This document shows positions 24,684 to 37,382 of a stretch of 64,000 nt of DNA, one piece after another. A program made the position numbers and the translations under genes. The notes under the pieces were generated by a model that searched no databases, was not told the DNA's origin, and saw only the letters and a program-made list of their open reading frames with translations. Position 1 is the first letter of the stretch. Each line of letters begins with the position of its first letter. The stretch comes from Lobosporangium transversale (lineage: Eukaryota; Mortierellomycota; Mortierellomycetes; Mortierellales; Mortierellaceae). The stretch is taken from positions 62,001 through 126,000 of the forward strand of contig NW_019029007.1 in NCBI RefSeq assembly GCF_002105155.1, given 5' to 3'.

Positions 24684-27160
24684 CTATGCAAAGTTGAGAT
24701 CCAGTAAAGAGAGCAACATGTCCTGTAGGATATGAATCATGACCAAGATGAAGACAACAATCAGCTCAGGGTATTCTTTGAAATCTTGAGGGCCTCCTTT
24801 GTGACATGGTGTCCCATCCACCTTCTGCAGATAGTCCGGTTAATAAAATTAGATATCAGCTCACTAGCCCAGATTCCCAATGAGCATAGACCGTGATATC
24901 ACGGTTATTCCCTCGATTCTGATCCTTGAATTGGAAATACGAGTAAATTTTGGCATTGGGTCCATAATACAGAATGTTTACCCATAACAAGAACGCCAAC
25001 ATTGTCACATTCTCTGCCAAGTTTCTCAAGAACAATCCACGTCCGACCTGTCGTTTGTACTCCTCATACGTCCTTGTGATCCCAAACAAATAGACCAAGT
25101 TCTTGTAGACGGTATGTGTCATACAAATCGGGTGAAAAAATACAGACCCAGAAGGATGAGGCCAGCTGGATGACTAAGAATTGCTCATAGGATCGTAGAC
25201 GTACAAACAGGTTCCGATAAAAAGATGAAATAGATCATGAAATAATAGAGCTTGAAGATCGACGATAGAGGATATGAACGAACTCGGGTCTCCACGATAT
25301 AATCCGTGATGGCATCCAAAATATAAATCGTCCCCACCCACGAATACACATACACCAGTCCTCAATTGTCGTATGCGGAGTCGTCCGTGGTGCCTGAAAC
25401 TGATCTGCATACATCTCTCCTGTGACAATGGTGCTGAGCGCAATAGCGAGGGCGACACAAAACCATAGGAAGCGGATATAAGAAGCTGGAATCCGAGATT
25501 CGATCGACGAAGCTGAGAGAAATGTCTTTTGAGCCATTGTGAGCGAATGTCGATATACATTTCGGTTTTCAGAACGGATGACTAGGAACGCAATAAGGAG
25601 TGGCATAGTCATGGTGCAGAAAGTGAGGAAGACCCAGGTAAGACGATAGCTTTCTAGTCCAGTAAAGTAATAGACCAAGATCCCCATGAGTTGTGTTGAG
25701 AGCCAGAAAATGAAGTAGGATGTGAGACCACCGAGGGCCTTGGGCCACCAGTTGAGTGAATAGATGTTAAAGATCTTGGTAATCAGCAGTAGTCCAATGG
25801 CGTTGTAGAACCCATAATAAACCATAAAAACCACCAAAAGTTGATCAACACTGCCGGTTGTGGAGGCGTCGTTGGAAGCATGTTGGTGAGATTGGCTGAT
25901 AGGTTTGATAGGTTTGCTGATAGTGCGCCACCATCGAATCCTGCTGCTACACCTCCTGCAGTAGCTGTTATTGCTGCTGCGATAAGCGAAGAGGGCTGCA
26001 ATGTAGCGTTTTGATCCTGGTGAGGTGGGTTCCAGGGGAAGCCATCCCAAGGCCATGTGGTGTTGCCTCCTCCTCCATCCTCTGGCTCATCTGGATAGGT
26101 ACGTAAAGGCACTGAACACCACATGATGACCTATTGTCACACATCATAAGAATTTAGGATTTAGCAATTTTTTTGAAGTCATCGGAGATCATGTGTAAAT
26201 ATGAATGTGTATGGAAAACAATGAAGGTAATTCAGGAACAGACAAAAAAGACAAGCGCTAAATAACCTAAAACTGACTTACAATTGAGACAGGAAGAACC
26301 AGTAGCACGGCCTGCCGTTTCCATATGCTGTTTAGTCCATTGCGCGACTTGACGACGCGTGGGGATTAACCCACTAAGACAACAGTGGCAAAGTTTCGTC
26401 GTCCTCATAGATCGTGACGGCTCTGGAGGCAAGCGAAGTGGAGGAGCGGTTGTTACGGCTTTGGCCAATTGTAAACCGCAGTACTTCTGCACAATGAGAC
26501 CACGGAAAGTGAGCCAAAAGAGCCAAAAGAGCCAAAAGAGTCAAAAAGGAATATCAAAGAGCAACATGGTTAGAGAAAAGAGTACAAGAGAGAGTTTAAA
26601 AGAGGCGAAAGGGGAATTTAAAAAATAAAAAATAAAAAAAGTTAAAAGAGCCCATCACCCCATTGGTCCCAACGCACAAAAAAAATAGTCAAAAACATCG
26701 GCTTATGTGATGCTGTTTGTTGTTGCTATTGCTTTTTACTGTTGAAAGATGACCGCGTGCACTTTTTTCTTTTTCTTTTATTTTTCTCTTCGAAAGGCAC
26801 TGCACATGTCAACAGTGCACTTGCATCCGTGGTATGTGACCCAAGGCATGTCATAGTTTGTGTTTGGGTTTTGTTTATGTTTTGTGTTTGTGTTTAAAGG
26901 AACAAGGAACAGAAAAAAAAGAAAAAAGGAACATGACTTTGGCCTAGAAAAGGAGGCAGTATGACGGTGCAGAAAAAATAAGCATTCGCTGCTTACACAT
27001 TCGTCAATGCGCACGCGCATGCACCCAAAGTATACGTTATCCATATAACCATATAAATGATGGATGAATAAATGATTAGCAAAAAAAAAAAAAAACGTTA
27101 CTTACCATTCCAACGTGGATCCTCTATCTCCTCATTACCCTGCACCATAGAGTGATACAT
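24684..27160 (-). CDS. Unrecognised multipass membrane protein (frame-broken)
   Basis: No function assigned; it resembles conserved multipass proteins I associate with Mortierella and Mucor. Exon 1 (27160-27106) starts MYHSMVQGNEE; exon 2 is 26486-26282; exon 3 starts at 26130; the last intron is only 40 nt (24864-24825, GTGAGC...CTGCAG). The first helix spans the exon 2/3 junction (QAVLLVLPVSI|VIMWCSV). An Asn-rich, likely glycosylated loop follows (several N-x-S/T sequons, as in SANLSNLSANLTN). Further segments include GFYNAIGLLLITKIF, TSYFIFWLSTQLMGILVYY, LTWVFLTFCTMTMPLLIAF, IRFLWFCVALAIALSTIV, NVTMLAFLLWVNILYYG and the final IVVFILVMIHILQDML, ending LLDLNFA. Breaks lie near 26360, 25800, 25360 and 25120. 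An integral membrane protein for sure; role unknown. Confidence 0.7.
26512..26548 (+). repeat. 9-bp tandem repeat, 3 perfect copies plus one imperfect
   Basis: The unit agccaaaag lies in the first intron of the minus-strand multipass gene, close to the intron's 3' splice site. Confidence 0.85.
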
Positions 27161-28122
27161 GACTGGATAATAGGATGTATGAGTTTAGGCAAGGATGGGA
27201 AAAGGGTCGATCTGTCTATCCAATGAAAGCTTGCTTTGGGAATGTGTAGATGAGTAGTAGTACGTTGCTACCGACAACTGTAAAATGCGGAGCAATCAGA
27301 ATAGAGAAGAAAGTTGAAGAGGTCTGGTTTTCTAAACCGTGCCGGGAAAGTGTAATAGTGTCAGGAGGAGGAGAAACAGTGAGGAAGTAAAGGAGAAACA
27401 GACGTCGCGTTGATCCGCGGTGTATTGGCCAAAGAAGAGCAAAAGAGAAGGTGTTGAAAGCGGGCTAAAAGAAGAAGGAAGAAAAAAAAGTCTTTTTAAA
27501 AAGTGGTTGAATTGAATGGGTGTGGAGTGAATGAGAGTGAGAGTGAGAGTGAGAGTGATGTGAATGACAAGATCAGAGTTGAATGTATAAAGGTTAGGTT
27601 GAAAAAGTTTTATCTGTGAATGAAAAGGAGGAAAGAAAAGAAAGGAAAGGAAAGGAAAGAGAGAGAGGAAGAGAGGGGGCAGTAAAAGAGGTAAAAGACA
27701 AAAAAGGGCATTGCATTGCACAATTATCCACATCCATGTTCCTGTGGGTTCATGACGATCCTTTTTTATTTTCTCTCTGCATCTTCATTGACTCTTTTCA
27801 GCTCCTCATCTCAATCAACTTATCGCTACCGCATCTCAATCCACCAACGATTGTATAAACAGATGATGGACAATGGATAATGGCATAAGCATTTAAGCAT
27901 CGGCATATTCATAAGCATAGACGTTAGCACAGGCAAAACCTCTCAACTCTTCTCCCGCCAAAAAAAAAAAAAAAAAAAAAAAGCAATCGTCCAGAAGCAT
28001 CTGCCCTGGCATTGTTACGTTTGACAACTGTGCCTGGCATCAGCATGATCCATCATTCATCCTCACTCTACCCCTTTTTCTCTCAAAAACTAAAAAAAAA
28101 AAAAAAGAGCAACGACCCTTTT

Positions 28123-28163
<41 letters not shown>

Positions 28164-29834
28164 GATCCTCTTCTATTAATTCACAATATCAGCTTGAGCA
28201 CGACAAGTTGAATCACAATCAATGAAGGAATGACGAGGAAGAAGGAAGGAACATCGTGCAAAAACAGACTTCCCGAAGCCCTGATGAATGACACAGACAA
28301 TACAATCCCACCGAAACATCTTTTCATTGCCCATTGTATCACCTTCCCTTTCTTCCTCTCGACCCCCTTTTTACTTTTTACCCCACGGGGGTAGACTAAC
28401 GTCATGGATCATGAAGAAGAATGAATGACATTAAAAATAATATATACCTCGAGAGAAGGGACTAATCTCCATCTCCGCTCATGCTCATGCACATGCAAGT
28501 TAAAGAGCCAAACATGTAACACCATCATCTCCCGCGCGATCTATCTTGTTCCTCTTGGCCAATGCTGATGGATTCATCTCTCTGATGGTGTGTGCTGGGA
28601 CAATGCGGAAAAAAAAAAAAAAAAAAAATGACGGTAGAATTGTTAAGCACATACACGTCTTCTTATGTGATAAAGATGATAGAATTATGATTATTAGGTC
28701 CAACATCCCAAGGGTCGTCTGAATGGGAATGGGCGTTCAGTATTACTTTTTGGTTGATGTTGCCAAGCACGCGATACTTCATTAGATTCAAATCAATCCC
28801 CTCCTAGATGTGCATCAGGGGAGAATTGCTTTGAAAAGACGATCAATGACCCTGTTAAAATAATACGAAAGAAACAGGATGAAAAAAAAAAAAAAAAAAT
28901 CCGAGTACAAACAATCAGTTTCTCTTTATTCCATGACTTTCAGCATCTAGTTTTTATCCACTTTACCTTTGTTCCCCCGTCATTGACAACCATGTCGTGG
29001 CGTGGGAAGAAAACCTTGATCTGCATAGTTAAGCATGGCTCATTATAAACCGTTCGATTCCCTTTTTCCATTTTACACACACACGATTCATTTTTTTAAC
29101 AAGGACCCTCAGTTACGCATACACGATTCAATTCGACTAGATATACCCTTGACATGCACATGCCTCAATATCACAGGACTTTCACCTCTTTGTTGTATTT
29201 CTTACTGGACCGTTACACACAACACTTGCCATTTGATGGTGTGGATACTCGTGCCTACTGCCTATCTGGAGATTCGCCAATCAATGAGAGCAATTTTGTA
29301 CAAGGAACTGGTTTTTTCGTTCATTGGTAAATTGCTTGTTACCAGTCTTCTCTTGATGGGGATTTTGTCTCGACTTTGTGTCCTACTGCACGTTTGTTAC
29401 TTTTCTTTTTTCTCACTCTCCCACCTTTCTTCCTCCCAATTCTTGAAGCCCCATTGTCTCCCACTGTCTCCTCAGACTTACTTTCCTTGCTCTCTTCTTT
29501 CTCCCGTGCATGGAACTGTTTCCTCTTCTTTTCCCCCCTTTTTTTTTTTTTTTTTTATTTACCATCAATTTTTGCTGTGGTCAAAGAAGTCGTTACGTGT
29601 AAAGTCCTCTAAACCACCGTCTTTAGCTCATCATCACTTTGTCGTAGCAAGCAATCACTTTGAGCTGACAGGCCAACATCATTTTAGCCTCTTCCTTACA
29701 AAAAAAAAAAAAGAGCGTTGAATTTCTATGAATTCTTTTGTTTCCTCTGTACTCTTACAAACTTTGGGTTCATAAGCAAAATTAAGCGTTATTAAGTGAC
29801 CAGAACAATAAAATTTGAACGTGCGGTAACAACA
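27161..29834. other. Gene-poor region between divergent genes
   Basis: No supported gene in about 2.7 kb. It has GA-rich low complexity at 27340-27700 (leader side of the multipass gene), an A-run at 27960-27981, a T-run near 28126-28155 and A-runs near 28609 and 28880. An open frame at 29035-29721 is Phe/Ser/Leu-rich, passes through a T-run and shows no domain, so it is not called. Confidence 0.55.
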
Positions 29835-32800
29835 ATGGATTACGAAGCCGACAAGCATTAGCCCAGTCTACGACGGCGTTTATCATTTCGTTGGATACAG
29901 ATGAGACTCCGCTACCACCATCTCCTCTGCGAATACGTCAACTAAACTTTTTCCAGAAGGTCATATTATGCTTCTGGATCTGAAAATGAATATAACAGTT
30001 TCTAATTGTCAACCAGAGTCGTCATCGTCTAAATGGTATCCTCATCAGTATCAATCTCACTCAAAGTCAGAGCACCAGGCCAGTTCAGGAGTGCACCCTC
30101 ATTCATGAAGGAAACACAGTAGCACACTGGCAACCATCAATATTACATAACCACAAGGGCTTCGCTGCCTCTTTACCCGCCAGCCTACGTACAACAAAAC
30201 GTGATGACATGGAAGGACCTAGCCCTCACCCTGGGGCCGTTGTAGTCGAATCAACAACAACCTCGCTTCCTCAAAAGTGCAAACGAAACGTATGCAATAG
30301 AAACGGAGATGATACATCATCAGGGGCCTCTAGCACCAGCAGTACCAATAGCAGTAGCAACTACTTCCGCGCACCCATGCCCACACCAATATATCGCCGA
30401 CCGTTTCTGGAGGAGGATGAGCTTCCGGGATATATCCCCATTCCCATATCCGCATTACCATTCAACCTTCCAGAGGATCAGAGTACAACCTACGTTGTGA
30501 TCCCGAGCTATAGCCTTGTGGAATCTTAGACTATGAAGTCAGGCGGCAGCATATTCCATCGAATATAGTTGGCCACACACACCCTGCAACCACTCATACG
30601 CTAACACTAACTCAAACACGACACAGACAGGGCCTTGTGGGCCAGGGCAGCCTACCCATTTACAGCAGAGACAAGATGAGACATTACAAATCGAAGAAGC
30701 AGAAGAAGAAGAAAGAGAAGAAGTAAGAGAAGGCTCACCTTCTCAACAAGGTGCTTGGACATTAGAGTATTGGGTCGAAGATACAATCGAATATCTATGC
30801 TATTTGATGGATCCAAAACTATCTGGCAAATCAACACAATTAGTTCCAAGAACTCGCAACAGTAGGCGCTTCATCCGTAATCATAATCTGCAGGGATCAC
30901 TTCGGACCTTACTATCGCAACGTTCAGCCTGCCCAATCTGACCCTAATGCCCTCACAGAGCTTCCTATGACAGTCAGGGATCTACAGCCTCAGAATCCAT
31001 CACAGATCCGGAATTCGCATCAACTACTGCAGAATGAGCACGATTCAGGTCGCTCCTATGAAGTTGTAGCTGAGCGGACCGACAACCCGGACAGGAAGCT
31101 ATTGAGTTCAATCATATGGATGCCAGTCAGCACCGAAGTCTTTCAGACACGAACATTAACAATGATCGGGTGCAAAGATCGAGCGGTCTAGAGAGGGTGG
31201 CTACTGGACACATCCGAGGCGGTCCGCCGCCGCTGAACAGGCCCGGAGGACCAGCGTCGAGATCGCGACGGTACGTGCCACCTCGTAGGCGTGGGCCAGT
31301 CCGACAATCAGAGGGAATGACCCCTGCTGATCAGCGTAGCCCTGGAGCAGCGACTACAGCCTTATTGGCCAATACGCAAACACATGCTTCCTCCGTTTCT
31401 AGTCATGATTTGGAAAACACAGATACTTTGTCTTTACCGGTACTAAGGACTATGGCTCCAGTAAGTGGAGAGGGGAATATCAGAGACATGTCACCACTGT
31501 CCGCGCCTAGACCACATTCTCCGTCAACAGAGGTGCCAGTAGCAGCGCCGGTAACAGTTTCAGTAATATCAGGACCTTTGCCATCAGCATCTTTAACGTT
31601 CTTTGGGGCGACAGCAATGGTCGAAATAGCAGATGTCACAGAAGAAGTTCTTGCTTCAGCAGACACAAGCCAAGCGTCCGCAGGGTCAGAACTACAGGTA
31701 AATCCTTCGTCCTTGGCAACACCAATATTGACATCGACAGTGGTGGTGCCAACGCCATTACCGCCACCCTCATCCCCAACATCATCACTACTGCGAACAT
31801 CCATAAACGCGAGGCCCCTGCCGTCGGTTCAGCATGTTCAGGTCAACGATGGGTACGAAGGTGAAAGGAGGATACGATCCTGGCACACCAATTGAGCCTA
31901 GGACTGGATCAGGCTAATCGTAATGGCAGTGACAATAACCTATTCAATAACGCATTGACATCTGAATTTTCAAAAGACCCTCATTCGCGTTTGTATAGCT
32001 GAAGATCCACAGACATGGATTTGGTGGTCAATTCATCATGATACCAATCTTCAACAATGTCGACAAGAAAGCTCACATGGAGAGTGGTCATGTGGTGGCG
32101 GACACGGCTGGATTATTATTCCAAGGAGAATAAAGCCAAAAGGCAGAACAGAGAAGGCTAAAGAAGCTTCAGCAAAGGCAGGAGCAACAGCAACTACTAT
32201 CAGCGATCCAGAGGGAAAAGGATGAGTCTGATTGAGCGATTAAAATCTTCATTGGATTTGAAGCCGTCTTATCGAGAATCCATGGAGATATCGATGCGCA
32301 TTCGTGGACAACACTATGCTTGGCGAGAAGAATGTGGCACCACGCAAGCATCTCGTCGAGTGGTTCGGCCGATTTCGAGCACACAACCCCGTTACCACCG
32401 CCACCACCATTTGAACAGGCAAATAGCTCAGCTTTTGGGCGCTTTGATGGCCTTAAAAGCATTACTTCTCAAGGCCAAGAGCACAATCGAGGCCAAGGAA
32501 ACATCTTCACCCCTAGAATAGCAACGACAGGAATAAATTATACTATGCCTTCAGTGCCGGAAACGCCTGCAAGGCGTCTATTTACTCTCGCTCGAGATGA
32601 TTTCTTGGTCATGGGCCAGCGTGTCAAAGGCGGGCCCGTTGCAGAAGTTTGGATCATCCCCGACAATGACAGATCAGAAGATCCACTGTCAGTGATATCC
32701 AACCTGCAGGACAGGGAAGGGCAACAAGCAGATCCTTAGGGGCAGACCCCCTTAGCAGCGGTCAATCTCAATCAACAGCTGCGGATGCTGCAATGATGAC

Positions 32801-33147
32801 ATTGCGCGCAAATACACAGCAAGGCTACATTAATCTGTCGCCTTTCTCCTCCTCCTCCCTCCTACCACCCAAACGAGCATTCTGAATCATCCCCCAATGA
32901 CCCTCGATGGTCATCTTCATTTCCTATCAGCCTCCGCAAACGAAGGGCAGTCATTCGAGTCTTACATGGTCTGAGGCCAGAGGTCGAGACATTTGCGCTT
33001 TCGACAGGTCCAAGGTTGCCGGAACTCTTTAATCTTTACTCGGAGGAGTCAATCCCAGGCCCTAGTAAGGCTAGTTTCGCTTGCTCCCTTTTGACTTTTG
33101 GCTTTGTCTTTTTGGCCATCTTTGTCGCCATTGCTTCTAGTCGGTGA
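29835..33147 (+). CDS. Unrecognised disordered protein with C-terminal membrane anchor (heavily frame-broken)
   Basis: No family recognised. Coding-like sequence runs almost without a gap through all three frames, with changes near 29860, 29990, 30110, 30230, 30530, 30940, 31110, 31880, 32000, 32220, 32330, 32740 and 32870. Readable stretches include LPLYPPAYVQQN, an acidic Glu-rich stretch, GAWTLEYWVEDTIEYLCYL, SLRTLLSQRSACPI, a long Ser/Pro/Thr-rich middle, ARRLFTLARDDFLVMGQR and RAVIRVLHGLRPEVETFAL. The end reads PELFNLYSEESIPGPSK and then a hydrophobic segment LLTFGFVFLAIFVAIA, followed by SSR and a TGA stop at 33145-33147. A tail anchor or terminal transmembrane helix is therefore likely. 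The ATG at 29835 is a guess. The density of breaks also fits a decaying pseudogene. Confidence 0.45.
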
Positions 33148-33428
33148 AGAAAAAAAAAAAAAAAAAAAAAAAAAACTGCGAATCTTTGATACCACATTAA
33201 CATTGTTAAATAGTAAAGTGTTTACAAGTAATAGTAGCGATCACCATAACTCATTTTGTATATATAATAGTATGATAATAATAATGATGGTTTAAAAATT
33301 ATTCTAAATGATGGGTTAAAATTATATTTTGAGAATATGTACAGATGTTATATTTACAGAAGACAGATGGTTGTTCTTGAAAAAAAAAAAAAAAAAAAAA
33401 AAAAAAAAGCCAACAGGGTATCTAATTA
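33148..33428. other. Convergent intergenic region with two long A-runs
   Basis: A-runs at about 33149-33175 and 33380-33408 flank AT-rich sequence between the stops of the genes at 29835 (+) and 33429 (-). Confidence 0.6.
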
Positions 33429-35348
33429 TTATACTATATTCCAAATTTCCCATTTCTCTGATTTCTTTGTCAGGCTTTTAGTTTGCAGACAAGCTCGATC
33501 ACTGAGACCGCGAGACTGCCGAGATTGTTGAGAGACAGAACGACTTATGCTTAAAGAAGAGGAGGGAGGAGGAGGGCGTGGGTGTGAAGTAGATGGTACA
33601 GCCATGACATTACCCTCATTGTGCGCAGTACTACATGCGCAACTTGCCTGGGCATTCTCTTGATCAAACGCCTTGACCAGAGTTAGTGGTGGCATTTCTG
33701 GTTCAACTGATCTCAACGTTGATGCGGTTGCTGCTGTCGTCGCTGTCGTTTGCTGCTACTGTTGCTGTTGTGCCAGATGCAGATCTTGGTCGAGTAAGTC
33801 TCTGTGTCGTTGGACTTGTTTGAAGACTATTATTCTCTATTTCCCCTCTTTCTTCTCTTTCTCCTCCTTCTCCTTCTCCTTCTCCACTATGAATTGTGTT
33901 CATTGCAATCCCTTCATTGCTGCATGATAACTCGGAAGATCAGGTCCATTCTGATACATGGGGGCGGTTTCCATTTCTGGATAGAGAGTAGCTCCTCCAG
34001 GACCAAAACATCTAGTAAACATAAACCCCGTGTTGCTATTATTATTGAGTGAAGGCACGCCCCATCGCCAACGCCATCGGTTATTGCGGCTGTTGTTGTT
34101 CACAAAGATATCACTGCTTTGGGTAATAATAGACTCTGCTATGGAATCGCGATTATCCATTGCTACAACAGCTAAGACGATAACGACAATGGGTTATCCT
34201 AGTTGAATTGGCTGTCTCTTGTAATGGTCGCTTTCCCCTACAATGACACCAATAGAGATGAGATCCAACTTTTTGCCCTATCGCCAACAGAAGCAGAAGC
34301 AAAGGCAGTAGCTGTAGCAGCGGAAGTAGAGGCAGAAGCAGAAGAATCACAGGCTTGAGTACGAGATCGAGCACGTGTCGTAGTGTAACCGTGAAGTGTA
34401 CGCGCTGTTCCTGTTTGTTCACATATGTGACCCATCCATCGTGATGTGAATCGTTTCCGCTTATAGTGCCCAAAACCCGACTCCGAGTCCAATCCCCAAC
34501 GCTAAACAACATATCCGATCAAAAGCCCCTGAACAAGATACTCCTGTGCAGAATACTTTGTGGTCGCTCCTCCAGCTGGTGATGATCCACTGCCTCCGCC
34601 ATCTCCGCTCCGTCCTCTCTGAACCATCGACACAAATCCCGTACAGCTGATCCAAGCCCGTCCTTTGACATACAAACGGTGGTCGACAATCCAACCTGGG
34701 CAAAGTGCTTTAAAAAGCAAGATCCTTGAACAAAATATTCCACGCTTGACACCATCACGCTACTTGACGTCGCCGTTGGTTCTTATTACTATAAATAATA
34801 ATAATTATGGATGCTTCTACACAAGACTGAGTGTACTTGGTATTGATCCAAAGAGTGAGTAATAGTTGCCTATCAGACAATCCGAGCTACTGCTTCGACT
34901 CATCTTGCCTGATCCAGGCGAAGGTAGAGGCAAGAAATTGGCTGCTACACAGAGTTGATCCTGGCAGAGAATCGGACCATTATCATAATCTTGATCATCA
35001 TTGGGGTCTTGGGTATCTACTATATCTGTACAGGCGTTTTGGAAGCTGTTGTTGTCGCAAAGGTATTGTAATGGAATGCACGTGTGTTTTTGTAACAAGT
35101 CATATTATTGATATTGGTGTTGTTGGGACCCATACAATCCTGGCATTGAAGTGGGATTATTAACGTGGGCGTCGAGGAAGGAAGTAGTAGTGAAGATGTT
35201 GCTGTTTCTGTTGTTGTTGATGTTGTTGTTGCTGTTCCAAATTGGTATTAGCTGCTGCTATTACTGTAGCAGGAACAGTAGCATCTGCAATCTCCATCGA
35301 ACTTGTTATCGTTGCTGTTGTATCGATAAGAGCCTTTACAGCGCGCAT
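33429..35348 (-). CDS. Cys-rich single-pass membrane protein (frame-broken)
   Basis: Family not named. The extracellular part is Cys-rich: LQCQDCMGPNNTN, CIPLQYLCDNNSFQNACTD, PILCQDQLCVAANF, SSSDCLIGNY, LDCRPPFVCQR and YGICVDG, read across two frames. A Gly/Ser linker (GDGGGSGSSPAGG) leads to a membrane helix read as LVQGLLIGYVV then ALGIGLGVGFWAL (about 34480-34545, one break inside), followed by the basic stop-transfer YKRKR. The cytoplasmic part is Ser/Ala-rich, then has Pro-Asp-Leu-Pro-Ser-Tyr (PDLPSY) and more disorder to a stop at 33429. The N-terminal ATG at 35348 and its poly-Gln leader are weak; a signal peptide is not obvious. The layout suggests a surface receptor-like or adhesive protein; that is inferred. 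Confidence 0.5.
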
Positions 35349-36498
35349 TCTGTGGATTCACAGGGTAAACCAATACAATAGCAGACATAGTTTGGATGAA
35401 GTGGATAAGATAAAGGGGGGAAAGAGAGTATGTTGAATAGAGGACTTCATACGAAGTAGTTGCCGCCGAAAGCGTTGACGACGAGTGGAAGGAAGAAAAG
35501 GAAACGAGAGGACACTGTGTGACAGTTTCATTTTTTTTTTTTCTTTGTCAAGGCAATTTTTTCTTTTAAAAACGTTCAATGACAGAACACAATGAACATG
35601 TGAACGTGAATGTGAATATGAATATGAATGTACGTGAATGAGTTTTTTTTTTCTATTTTTTTTTTTATCAAGAGCGAGGTAGAAGGTGGAGAGAGGAGTA
35701 TAAATAATAGAATTATAAAAGTTCATGAGAATGCCATTTAGCGAAAGAAAAAAAAAAAAAAAAAAAAAAAAGATCATTCCTGCCAAGAAAACAGAGAGGT
35801 GAATTTAATGTGTGCAACCAAGATAAAAATACAGGCCATGGCTATTCATTCACCCGCACAAGTTCAAAGCACACATTCTTTCGAAAACAATAAGAACTAT
35901 CCTGGCAAGGTAAGAGATAAAGAAAGCTTTGTCCGAAGGAAGAACAAGTCCGTTGGAGAAAGAACAAAAGGCCCATTAAACAACATACCCATAGAACAAT
36001 GTCTAAAATGAAAGATACATACATGCATTGTTTAAGGACAGATAACGTTTTGATTTATCAATATTGATAGACATTCATTCACTTTTCACTATTGTGGTTG
36101 ATGATCTAGTCACATGACACATGGCATCCAGTTTCAATCTCTCTTCTCCGGCATCACTTCAAGTTACAAAGTAATAAGTAGAAAATTACTCTCATTGACC
36201 CCAACATCGCTGGATCATCCTGCTCAGTTCTCAAGACAACAAAAAGACAAAAACCGAAACACTAGGCTAATTTCATCAATGCTTCTTGAGTGAATCATTG
36301 ACCAAAGCAAGATCTAAAAAGAATTCAGGAAACCTCCGAAGGATTCAGATCAGCTAAAAATATTTATATAACATACTTATTTACTTTATACACGACACTC
36401 AAAACCAACCGGGATATAAAAACCCATTCTACATTTCTTTATCGGGAGCCCCATATCCATTTCTTACACAAATTGACAAGAGAGAGAAAGAATAAATA
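35349..36498. other. Intergenic region between divergent genes
   Basis: T/A runs at about 35529-35540, 35641-35667 and 35747-35771. No convincing gene; a 70-codon open frame at 35799-36011 shows nothing recognisable. Confidence 0.55.
36414..36421 (+). promoter_or_regulatory. TATA-like box
   Basis: ATATAAAA about 78 nt upstream of the ATG at 36499, in a suitable place for a short-leader promoter. Inferred from sequence and spacing only. Confidence 0.4.
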
Positions 36499-37145
36499 AT
36501 GCGACCGCTCACGCTGTTGCAGCGACAGCGAATCACTCTTTCACTCTTCTTCACTGTCGCGGTCGGGGCCGTCTTCACTGTCGCAGCACCTGCATTTGTT
36601 CCTTGGCAGGTCGTCGATGAAAAACGTGCCCAAGCATTGGATCAACAACGTCGTCAAGGCAAAGATTTTCATGTTATCGAAAAGAAGAACAAAAAGAATC
36701 ATCATGCAAGTCAGTCGTCTACCGCTACTACCACCACAGATGCTCCATCAATATCATCACAAGGTCCCCTCATATCACTTTTGACAGATCACTCTAGACC
36801 GATAAATACAGGTACAGATACAGACCTAAACACTGGTACCTCAGATCAAACCCTCTCAGCATCCATACAGGATCCCTCGACATTGACAACTATCAAGAAG
36901 AAGAGGAGGAGACGGAAGAGAAGATGGTGAATGAAGGATGGCAAGAATTCACCGGACGGACTGCAAGAGAAGGAAAAGAAAGACAGCTATTAGAACAACA
37001 ACAGGAAAATACCCGGCATCCATCATCTTTAGCATCAGCATCAGCATCAGCATCAGCATCTTCTTCTTCTGCTGACTATCAAAATCCTGTTAAAGGCGAA
37101 AATAGTGGTATTGAAATTATGTGGAAAAACAAAACTAGAGCATAA
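36499..37145 (+). CDS. Small protein with N-terminal membrane segment (one frame break)
   Basis: Not recognised. It starts MRPLTLLQRQRITL, followed by a hydrophobic segment SLFFTVAVGAVFTVAAPAFV. The basic start before a single helix suits a mitochondrial or secretory N-anchor. A charged stretch follows (DEKRAQALDQQRRQGKDF), then a Ser/Thr-rich linker. The first frame ends in an artificial-looking Lys/Arg run (KKKRRRRKRRW); the neighbouring frame reads SLDIDNYQEEEEETEEKMVNEGWQEF and continues to a stop at 37143-37145. A single break near 36850-36890 is therefore likely, giving about 210 residues. The C-terminal half includes a Ser-Ala repeat coded by five agcatc hexamers (37031-37060). It converges on the kinase gene. 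Confidence 0.55.
37031..37060 (+). repeat. AGCATC hexamer repeat, 5 copies
   Basis: Perfect hexamers coding an alternating Ser-Ala tract within the small protein at 36499-37145. Confidence 0.9.
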
Positions 37146-37324
37146 AATTATCCAATTCTTAGTTAAAAAAAAAAAAAAAAGGAAATGTATCTTTTATTGT
37201 CATTATCATTATCATTATCGTTATCATTACAAGTATTAGTACAATAGATATTAATTGATGTCCAGTCTGGAATGGAATGGTGAATGTTGGTTAAATAAAT
37301 GGCATCATATCATGCCCATACCGA

Positions 37325-37358
<34 letters not shown>

Positions 37359-37382
37359 CGTCATGGGACATGATTTGGTTTC

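Noticed and set aside
25440-26130. Multipass gene as an ion channel or transporter family member
   Set aside because: Membrane segments are clear, but no signature of a named family could be seen, so no function is given.
29035-29721. 228-codon open frame on the plus strand
   Set aside because: Phe/Ser/Leu/His-rich with no domain, passes through a T-run and ends in a Lys run; its length is explained by low complexity.
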